Both the position numbers and the translations under genes were made by a program. This document shows, piece by piece, positions 26,924-32,646 of a stretch of DNA of 32,646 nucleotides (within the stretch, counting starts at the first letter, position 1; the number at the start of each line of letters is the position of its first letter). Below the pieces are notes generated by a model. That model did no database searches. It had not been told where the DNA came from and saw only the letters and a program-made list of their open reading frames with translations. The stretch is from Sulfurovum sp. GTDB lineage: Bacteria; Campylobacterota; Campylobacteria; Campylobacterales; Sulfurovaceae. The stretch is from assembly GCA_020721815.1 (NCBI GenBank), contig DYMA01000007.1, forward strand, positions 1 through 32,646, in the 5' to 3' direction.

Positions 26924-27501
26924 TTAACAATCCTTACAATTCCCATAGCACCGTTTGGACCAGAAACCGATCCTTTGAGTACCAAAATTCCATTTTCGCT
27001 ATCAAACGATACCACATCGTTTTTAACTGTATTTTTTACATTACCGTATTGTCCTGGCATTTTTCTACCTTTTTGGACACGTCCTGGCCATTCGCAGTTA
27101 CCAATTGAACCAACTCTTCGTCCAAATCGGTGTCCGTGTGATTCAGGACCACCGCTGAAGTTGTGTCGCTTCATAGCACCTGTAAAACCTCGACCTTTTG
27201 AATCAAAGGATGATTTCACCAATGTTGCTTCGCTCAAAGCGGCTGTATTTAAATCACCCGCTTCTGTGCCGTTGGCAACTTCTATGGTCATAAATTTATT
27301 AAACTCTTTGGCCACACCATACTTTGATTGCTGACCTTCGATTGCTTTATTGAGCTTTTTGCTGCCGTTATAAGCCACCAATGCCTTGCCATCTTCTCTT
27401 ACTTCACAGACCTTAACATCATGAACTTTAAGAAGCGTAACAGGAACACTTGGTACTTGAACCGTTCTACTCATACCAATTTTTTCTACTAAAAATTCCA
27501 T
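26920..27501 (-). CDS. rplC: 50S ribosomal protein L3
   Basis: L3 is an early assembly protein reaching the peptidyl-transferase centre. The protein begins [13 protein letters not shown] and contains the signature [21 protein letters not shown] and [12 protein letters not shown]. Two ATG codons are adjacent (27504 and 27501); the second is chosen because AGGAG lies six bases before it, against three for the first. It has 193 residues. Confidence 0.95.
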   Translation of the reverse strand: MEFLVEKIGMSRTVQVPSVPVTLLKVHDVKVCEVREDGKALVAYNGSKKLNKAIEGQQSKYGVAKEFNKFMTIEVANGTEAGDLNTAALSEATLVKSSFDSKGRGFTGAMKRHNFSGGPESHGHRFGRRVGSIGNCEWPGRVQKGRKMPGQYGNVKNTVKNDVVSFDSENGILVLKGSVSGPNGAMGIVRIVK

Positions 27502-27511
27502 CATTTACTCC

Positions 27512-27823
27512 TTACTTATCCATTGATCTGATTTCTACTTCGATCTCTGGAGCCAAATCTAGCTTCATTAGAGAATCGATTGTATCTGAAGTAGCCGATA
27601 CAATATCAATCATTCTTCCATGAATACGAATTTCAAACTGCTCACGTGAATCTTTGTTTACGTGAGGCGATTTAAGTACTGTATATTTTTTTATCTTAGT
27701 TGGCATTGGGATTGGCCCTCTAATTTCAGCACCTGTACGCTTAACAGCATCAACAATTGATGCAACCGATCTATCTAGCACACGATGATCATAAGCTTTA
27801 AGCTTCAATCTAATCTTTTCCAT
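27512..27823 (-). CDS. rpsJ: 30S ribosomal protein S10 (NusE)
   Basis: S10 is in the 30S head and also works with NusB in transcription antitermination. The 103-residue protein begins [19 protein letters not shown] and has the loop [30 protein letters not shown], the standard family core. It is the first gene of the 23-gene operon. AAGG at 27831-27834 precedes the ATG. Confidence 0.97.
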   Translation of the reverse strand: MEKIRLKLKAYDHRVLDRSVASIVDAVKRTGAEIRGPIPMPTKIKKYTVLKSPHVNKDSREQFEIRIHGRMIDIVSATSDTIDSLMKLDLAPEIEVEIRSMDK

Positions 27824-27879
27824 TTTTTGACCTTAAATAAAGAACTCGTCAGCATAACTGACATATTTTTGGAGCATAA

Positions 27880-27885
27880 TTATAA
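27880..27885 (-). promoter_or_regulatory. Candidate promoter of the S10-spc operon
   Basis: On the minus strand TATAAT is preceded by a T-rich stretch without a consensus -35 box, as is common in this group. The leader before rpsJ would be about 50 bases and contains a small 5-bp hairpin (GTCAG and CTGAC, 27851-27865). With the divergent promoter at 28057 this explains the 271-bp gene-free gap 27824-28094. Confidence 0.5.
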
Positions 27886-28056
27886 CCAAATAAAAAACAA
27901 TATAGACAAAAAAAGCGTAAGTTTTAAAATTTATTTTCCTTTTTATAAGGAATTTTGCCTCTCTTACGGTTAAAATTTTGCAACCATTTCTTTCAACTCT
28001 CTACAAACTTTAAGCATCACTTGCTATATTTAGCGTCTATATTAAATAATTATCGG

Positions 28057-28062
28057 TATAAT
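28057..28062 (+). promoter_or_regulatory. Candidate promoter of the nifU-like/murE gene cluster
   Basis: TATAAT lies 32 bases before the start codon of the NifU-like gene, followed by AAGGAG at 28082-28087. It faces away from the S10 operon promoter. Confidence 0.5.
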
Positions 28063-28094
28063 AATTAATTATTGATACCTCAAGGAGAATAGGT

Positions 28095-28373
28095 TTGATT
28101 CCTTTTAGTGATGAAGAGCTGCAACCCGCTGTAGCCAATGTGATAGAAAAAGTGAGACCCTCGATTGTACACGATGGGGGGGATATTAAACTTTTGGAGA
28201 TTCGTAATGGAGTGGTCTATGTCCAACTTCAAGGGGCTTGTGTCGGGTGTGCAAGTTCGGGTACGACGATTAAGTATGGGGTTGAGCGGCAAATGCAGAT
28301 GCTTATTCATCCTGAAATAACCGTGATAAATGTACCCATTGGCATGGAAGATAAAATAGATCAGATGAGATAG
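28095..28373 (+). CDS. NifU C-terminal-domain iron-sulfur carrier protein
   Basis: This 92-residue protein is a stand-alone NifU C-terminal domain (Nfu type), a carrier that hands assembled iron-sulfur clusters to apoproteins. The cluster-binding CxxC is C49-V-G-C52 in QGACVGCASSG, after the family stretch VRPSIVHDGGDIKLLEI. The start is TTG at 28095, supported by a perfect AAGGAG seven bases upstream. It heads a plus-strand cluster that continues into murE. Confidence 0.9.
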   Translation: MIPFSDEELQPAVANVIEKVRPSIVHDGGDIKLLEIRNGVVYVQLQGACVGCASSGTTIKYGVERQMQMLIHPEITVINVPIGMEDKIDQMR

Positions 28374-28384
28374 GGGTAGCAAAT

Positions 28385-28957
28385 ATGAAACGTTTACTTA
28401 AACGTGCTCAAATGAAATTTTTGGGCGGGAGTTTTGATGAGGCACTACGGGATTACGGCATGGTTCTCAACGATAACCCTTTGCTTTCTGAAGCCAAAGT
28501 AGGCGTAATCCTCTCCGATTTGGCACTAGAGAGCGAAGATGAAGCAAAAGCGTTGTTTGATTACTATCAAGTGATAAAAAGCAGCAGCGACAATGCCGAT
28601 GAGATTATAGATCAACTCGTTGAGAGTATCTACAACTCCAAAAGCAAAATCCATGAGATACTCCTCGAACCCCTCAAAGAACAAGCCGAGTATGAAGATG
28701 GTATTCGTTACAGTGATTTTTTAAAACACATTCAATCACGCAATGGATTTAGAGAGGCATTTGAGGACATTATGTTCTCTACACGCGTGATACTTACTAG
28801 CAAAAAAGAGTTTATGAGCTTTGTCACCCAGCTTATCACAAACGATTTTCACTCCATGGCACTGGAGTATCTTGACAATACCGCTCCTCTCTTTGGCAAC
28901 GATCAAGAGGTACTAGCCCTCTATACAAAGCTTAAAAACAATGAAAATAGCCTTTAA
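28385..28957 (+). CDS. Helical hypothetical protein with a TPR-like N-terminus
   Basis: I do not assign a function to this 190-residue soluble protein. Residues 1-50 (KRAQMKFLGGSFDEALRDYGMVLNDNP, then EAKVGVILSDLAL) resemble a tetratricopeptide helix pair, and the rest is predicted helical by its charge pattern. It follows the NifU-like gene by 11 bases and overlaps murE by 17, so it is translated with both. GGGG lies upstream of the ATG. Confidence 0.8.
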   Translation: MKRLLKRAQMKFLGGSFDEALRDYGMVLNDNPLLSEAKVGVILSDLALESEDEAKALFDYYQVIKSSSDNADEIIDQLVESIYNSKSKIHEILLEPLKEQAEYEDGIRYSDFLKHIQSRNGFREAFEDIMFSTRVILTSKKEFMSFVTQLITNDFHSMALEYLDNTAPLFGNDQEVLALYTKLKNNENSL

Positions 28958-30239
28958 TAAGCGTGATGGCTTTGACTCCATCACCGACGATACCCATCTT
29001 CTTGAGCACTCAACGCTCTTTTTAAAAACCGCTCAAAACAGCAAATACTTTGATGCACTCCCTACCAAACCGCACCACATTACACCCAAAGAACTCTTCA
29101 CGCTTTGGGAGCTTGAAACTATCCAAATCGTTGGCATTACGGGTACTAATGGCAAAACAACCGTGAGCGCGGCTATCTATTCGATTTTGTTGGATTTGGG
29201 AAGCAAAGTAGGATTGCAAGGTACACGAGGATTTTTTGTCAATGATAGACGCATAGAAGAGCGTTCCATGACGACTCCCTCTATTTTGGAGACGCTGCAC
29301 AATATCTTTCAAGCCAAAGCACAAGGAGCCTCCTATTTTGTGATGGAGGTTAGCTCACACGCTATTGAACAAAATCGTATCGAAGCTATTCCTTTTGCTC
29401 TCAAAATTCACACCAATGTAACGCAAGACCATTTGGATTATCACCACTCTATCGAAGCCTATCGAGCCACCAAAAGCCGTTTTTTTGCCGATGAGAGCCT
29501 CAAATTGCTCAACAAAGATGCCCTAGATACCATTACCTACAATCCCAAAAATGCCTACAGTTACGGGATTGATAACCCCGCATCGTTTAAAGTGCAAGCC
29601 TTTTCACTGCTCAATGGCATTACCGCTGGGATTGTCCATTTTGCCCAAGAGGCTACCTTCTACTCTCCTATGATGGGGCTTTTTAATCTCTCCAATCTTC
29701 TTGCTGCTATCGGGGCAGTGAGTCTGCTCACCAAAAAACCGCTGCAAGAGATAGGCGACGCTGTTGAGGGCTTTGCGGGTGTGTCGGGCAGAATGGAAGT
29801 GGTGAGTCACCATCCCACTATCATTGTCGATTTTGCCCATACACCCGATGGAATGCTGCAAGTGCTAGAGAGTATCAAAGAGAGGGATATTTCGGTGGTT
29901 TTTGGAGCGGGAGGCAACCGTGACCACGACAAACGCCCCAAAATGGGTGCTATTGCTGCCAAATTTGCCAAAAAAGTCTATGTCACCAGCGACAATCCAC
30001 GCGATGAGAAGCCCGAAGATATTATCCATGAAATTCTTACGGGTATCAAAGACCAAAGCCACACAAGAGCCATGGTTGATAGAACCTTTGCTATCTCTGA
30101 AGCGATTAAAGAACTCGGTGAAAATGATGTATTGATGATATTGGGCAAAGGCGATGAACCCTATCAAGAGATAGCAGGAGTCAAATACCCCTACGATGAC
30201 CGTCAGGTCGTACGAGCCATTTTGGGAGAACAACAATGA
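28941..30239 (+). CDS. murE: UDP-N-acetylmuramoyl-tripeptide synthetase (meso-DAP adding)
   Basis: MurE adds meso-diaminopimelate to UDP-MurNAc-L-Ala-D-Glu in peptidoglycan precursor synthesis. The 432-residue protein has the ATP loop GITGTNGKTT (65-74), the HTNVTQDHLDYH stretch of the central domain, and DNPRDEKPEDII, where DNPR is the motif linked to meso-DAP rather than lysine selection. It is shorter than the E. coli enzyme, mainly at the N-terminal domain. It overlaps both neighbours. Confidence 0.95.
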   Translation: MKIAFNKRDGFDSITDDTHLLEHSTLFLKTAQNSKYFDALPTKPHHITPKELFTLWELETIQIVGITGTNGKTTVSAAIYSILLDLGSKVGLQGTRGFFVNDRRIEERSMTTPSILETLHNIFQAKAQGASYFVMEVSSHAIEQNRIEAIPFALKIHTNVTQDHLDYHHSIEAYRATKSRFFADESLKLLNKDALDTITYNPKNAYSYGIDNPASFKVQAFSLLNGITAGIVHFAQEATFYSPMMGLFNLSNLLAAIGAVSLLTKKPLQEIGDAVEGFAGVSGRMEVVSHHPTIIVDFAHTPDGMLQVLESIKERDISVVFGAGGNRDHDKRPKMGAIAAKFAKKVYVTSDNPRDEKPEDIIHEILTGIKDQSHTRAMVDRTFAISEAIKELGENDVLMILGKGDEPYQEIAGVKYPYDDRQVVRAILGEQQ

Positions 30240-31105
30240 TACGCAAGATAGTCCTTATAGCATTAACCATACTAAGCCTAAAAGCCAACGAGTGTCAAGT
30301 GCCCGCTTCGATTGCCTCAATGGCAAAAGAGTTCACAAAACCCACAAACGATACGTTACGCCATACCCGTGCTTTAAGCTCACTTTGCGTCAAAGAACTC
30401 GCTTTTGGGGAGGGGAAATACCATTGGAGAATGTTGCTTGTTTGGAATCCAAAACAACCCAAAGGAGCTTTTTGGTATCTTCCTCACGACAATGAAAACG
30501 TCGCCTTTGATAGTGCACTCTACGCTACTCGCACATACGGAGGGGGTTTTTTGAGCGTCATAAGCAACGATGAGCGTCTCTTTAGAGGGCAAGACCCCAA
30601 TCGCAACTTTGGTACAACCGCCACCCATGCAAGAGTTTGCAACGAACAAAAATATCCCGCACCGCTCTATGTCGCCCATGTTTTTAAGGTTATCAATGCT
30701 TTCAAAGAGAGTCGCTACCCCTATTTGACACTTCATAGCAACTCCAATGGCTATACAGGCAACGGCGGTGAGGGGCATATTTCGATGCTTCAAAACAGCT
30801 CAACGGTGCTTTCTTATCCTGCGCATGCGATTAGACAAGGCAAACGATTGGGGCTAAGCGATGAGGATTCGCTTATCTTTATCGCCTCCACCACACGCAC
30901 ACCCGATCTTGCCAAAATCAAACGCTTCAACGCTTTGGGCATCAATGTCAAATACGAGTGGGTCAATGCCAATCGCAACGACTGTTCCATGTCCAATTAC
31001 GTCGTATTGACTCTTGGCACTTCCTCTTATATCAACATCGAAGTCGAACACGGCGATAGCGATACCCAAAAAGTAATGATTGATAAAGTGTTGTCGCTCT
31101 ATTAG
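30236..31105 (+). CDS. Secreted protein with M14-carboxypeptidase-like motifs
   Basis: This 289-residue protein has a cleavable-looking signal peptide (basic start, hydrophobic 5-15, cleavage probable near residue 17), so it should act in the periplasm. Its motifs follow the order of M14 zinc peptidases: HxxE (H84-D-N-E87), DPNRNF (120-125, compare the NRNF of that family), LHSNSNG with H167, and a late glutamate in INIEVEHGD (E269 or E271). I infer a peptidase or amidase, perhaps on peptidoglycan peptides given its ATGA overlap with murE. Overall similarity to a named member is not established. Confidence 0.6.
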   Translation: MIRKIVLIALTILSLKANECQVPASIASMAKEFTKPTNDTLRHTRALSSLCVKELAFGEGKYHWRMLLVWNPKQPKGAFWYLPHDNENVAFDSALYATRTYGGGFLSVISNDERLFRGQDPNRNFGTTATHARVCNEQKYPAPLYVAHVFKVINAFKESRYPYLTLHSNSNGYTGNGGEGHISMLQNSSTVLSYPAHAIRQGKRLGLSDEDSLIFIASTTRTPDLAKIKRFNALGINVKYEWVNANRNDCSMSNYVVLTLGTSSYINIEVEHGDSDTQKVMIDKVLSLY

Positions 31106-31129
31106 ATACTATCAAAAAAAGGCTAAAGA

Positions 31130-32473
31130 GTGAAAGAAATTCTATGGTTTCGGCGTGATTTACGAGTAAGGGACTCTGCTTTGTTGGCGTATGCCAAAGG
31201 GGAGGTGTTGCCTATTTTTATCTTTGATACCAACCTACTCAAAAAACTCTCCAGAGAGGATAGGCGTGTAAGCTTTATTTTTTATTGGGTAGAGGAGCTT
31301 AAACGAGAGCTTTGTGCCATGGGGCTTGATTTGGCGATTTTTTACGGTGATCCTGTGGAGATTTTCAAATCCCTCAAAAAGCAAAAATTTAGCCGTGTCT
31401 TGTGCAGTGTTGATTACGATAGCTACGCATTGGAGCGAGACAAAAAGATAGACAAAATCATTCCCATGATGCCACTAAACGACGCATGGCTCATAGACCC
31501 CGCCCAAGCACTCAAAAGTGACGGCACTCCCTACAAAGTCTTTACCCCTTTTTACAAATCGCTCAAGCCCCTTTGGAACGCGCACACAATCGAGGAGTAC
31601 CAACCTAGCACCTATTTGCGTAAAGCTTCGTTTGATTATGAAAACACAATCAGCGTAGAGTCGATGGGCTTCAAATGGATGCGTCTTGAACCCTTTTTGT
31701 ACCAATCACCCTTTGAACTCCTCGACGCTTTCAAGCCCAAATTGGCTACCTACCAAGAGAATAGAGACTATTTCTATCTCGATGCTACCTCCAATATCTC
31801 TACGCATCTACGCTTTGGGGTTGTTTCGCCTCGTGAGGTGTTCAACTACCTACGTCCTCTCCCCCAAAGCCAATTTTACATCCGAGAACTTTTTTGGCGA
31901 GAGTTTTACAATACCATTCTCTATCACTTCCCCCAAAGCCAAACTCGCAACTTTAACGCTCTCACGATAGCATGGGAGAGCAATGAGGAGCATTTTGAGG
32001 CGTGGTGCGAGGGGTGTACGGGTGTGCCTATCGTTGATGCGGCTATGCGTCATCTCAACCAAACGGGCTTTATGCACAATCGATTGCGTATGGTAGTCGC
32101 CTCCTATTTGACCAAAAATTTGCTCCTTGATTGGCGAAAAGGTGAAGCCTATTTTGCCTCCAAACTTATGGATTATGAAGCTTGTAGCAATATTGGCTCG
32201 TGGCAGTGGGCGGCTAGTACGGGTGCCGACGCTGTGCCTTATTTTAGAGTCTTTAACCCCTATACCCAATCGCTCAAATTTGACAAAGATTGCCTCTTTA
32301 TCAAACAACTCTTGCCTCAGCTTGAAGTCTTGCCCAATGCCCTGATTCACAAAGAGTACGGGCTTAAAGATTGGGCGATGTTTATAAGCGACTACCCCAC
32401 CATGCCCATTGTCGATACCAAATCCTCCCGCCTTAGAGCCATAGAACGCTTCAAAAAGAGTCAAATGCCTTGA
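31130..32473 (+). CDS. phr: Deoxyribodipyrimidine photolyase
   Basis: Photolyase repairs UV-induced cyclobutane dimers using light, FADH and an antenna cofactor. The 447-residue protein has the N-terminal WFRRDLRVRDSALL and the FAD-binding C-terminal core: REFYNTILYHFP, GVPIVDAAMRHLNQTGFMHNRLRM and the signature SNIGSWQWAASTGADAVPYFRVFNP. The tryptophans of the electron-transfer region are in place. The start is GTG at 31130, with an A-rich AAGG upstream. CPD specificity is inferred from these motifs. Confidence 0.95.
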   Translation: MKEILWFRRDLRVRDSALLAYAKGEVLPIFIFDTNLLKKLSREDRRVSFIFYWVEELKRELCAMGLDLAIFYGDPVEIFKSLKKQKFSRVLCSVDYDSYALERDKKIDKIIPMMPLNDAWLIDPAQALKSDGTPYKVFTPFYKSLKPLWNAHTIEEYQPSTYLRKASFDYENTISVESMGFKWMRLEPFLYQSPFELLDAFKPKLATYQENRDYFYLDATSNISTHLRFGVVSPREVFNYLRPLPQSQFYIRELFWREFYNTILYHFPQSQTRNFNALTIAWESNEEHFEAWCEGCTGVPIVDAAMRHLNQTGFMHNRLRMVVASYLTKNLLLDWRKGEAYFASKLMDYEACSNIGSWQWAASTGADAVPYFRVFNPYTQSLKFDKDCLFIKQLLPQLEVLPNALIHKEYGLKDWAMFISDYPTMPIVDTKSSRLRAIERFKKSQMP

Positions 32474-32513
32474 TTTTGGGTTTTGATAGATTTTGACAAA
32501 GGCAATTACGAGA

Positions 32514-32594
32514 TCATTCCAACTCCTCCAAATCATTTTTTACCAACTTTTCAAGCTCTTTGATTGCAGGGAGTGCGACTTTGTACATGGTTTC
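32514..32594 (-). pseudogene. Possible C-terminal stump of a gene cut by the terminal repeat
   Basis: On the minus strand an open frame enters from the terminal repeat and ends at 32514 with a helical, charged tail (MYKVALPAIKELEKLVK, then NDLEELE). Beyond 32594 the frame continues only into the repeat sequence, where a stop lies eight codons up. It may be the end of a gene broken by insertion, or chance. Confidence 0.3.
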
Positions 32595-32644
32595 AACGAA
32601 TCTTCCCAAATTAAAGATAGCTTAAAGCACTTAAAGCCCCCAGT
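32595..32644. repeat. Terminal repeat, right copy (inverted relative to 1-50)
   Basis: This is the exact reverse complement of 1-50. The identity ends at 32595; the other side is limited by the window edge, with two bases beyond 32644. It faces inward with the same end as the left copy, which fits two oppositely oriented copies of one element at the window borders. Confidence 0.75.
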
Positions 32645-32646
32645 GT

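Noticed and set aside
17240-27823. Many plus-strand open frames of 60-200 codons opposite the ribosomal operon
   Set aside because: They lie entirely opposite well-identified ribosomal genes, lack sensible ribosome-binding sites and look like low-complexity shadow translations.
27824-28094. Riboswitch or S10-type leader regulation upstream of rpsJ
   Set aside because: The probable leader is only about 50 bases, with one weak 5-bp hairpin, too small for a known L4-type leader.
28174-28181. Run of seven G in the nifU-like gene as a possible phase-variation tract
   Set aside because: It encodes the conserved HDGGDI motif in frame and is short for slipped-strand switching.
1-32646. CRISPR arrays, tRNA, rRNA, prophage or a complete insertion sequence
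   Set aside because: No regularly spaced repeats, cloverleaf or rRNA-like sequence, phage structural genes or full transposase gene were seen.

Overview
The window looks like chromosomal DNA of a member of the Campylobacterota (the former Epsilonproteobacteria). The main evidence is the S10-spc ribosomal operon: it has no rpmD (L30), runs secY-map-infA, and its proteins read like that group's. The murE neighbourhood, with a stand-alone NifU C-terminal-domain protein, and the meso-DAP type MurE fit as well. I do not assign a genus.

Layout from left to right. Positions 1-50 are a sequence that recurs inverted at 32595-32644, so both window edges probably lie inside copies of one repeated element. 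Positions 259-6977 are minus-strand genes: a LytT/LytS-like two-component pair, a CrtI/CrtISO-like FAD oxidoreductase, two GT-B glycosyltransferases and bioA. Positions 7162-9326 hold an AT-rich type II restriction-modification pair. It is flanked by a direct duplication of about 120 bp that covers the first 25 codons and leader of bioA. The left copy of that duplication was later split by a 132-bp MITE-like element with terminal inverted repeats and a 7-bp target duplication. Beyond it lie an orphan Ser/Thr-kinase-like protein with a zinc ribbon (minus), hisF (plus), a RelE-like toxin-antitoxin pair with a palindromic operator (minus), rarA (plus), a small membrane-anchored protein (minus) and typA (minus). 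A hypothetical gene of 197 codons (plus) follows, possibly preceded by a very small ORF.

Positions 17240-27823 are one minus-strand operon of 23 genes, rpsJ to infA, with gaps of a few bases or short overlaps. It is read from a promoter near 27885. Divergent from it, 28095-32473 runs on the plus strand: a NifU-like protein, a repeat-like hypothetical protein, murE, a secreted protein with M14-carboxypeptidase-like metal-site motifs, and a photolyase. The last about 120 bp contain what may be the C-terminal stump of a gene cut by the terminal repeat element.

Most genes are housekeeping: translation, protein export, peptidoglycan precursor synthesis, histidine and biotin synthesis, and DNA repair. 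The accessory interest lies at 6903-11016. There, inserted and empty versions of one site can be read in the same molecule, and the methyltransferase has taken its last 30 codons from the antisense strand of duplicated bioA DNA. I found no CRISPR array, tRNA, rRNA or complete insertion sequence.
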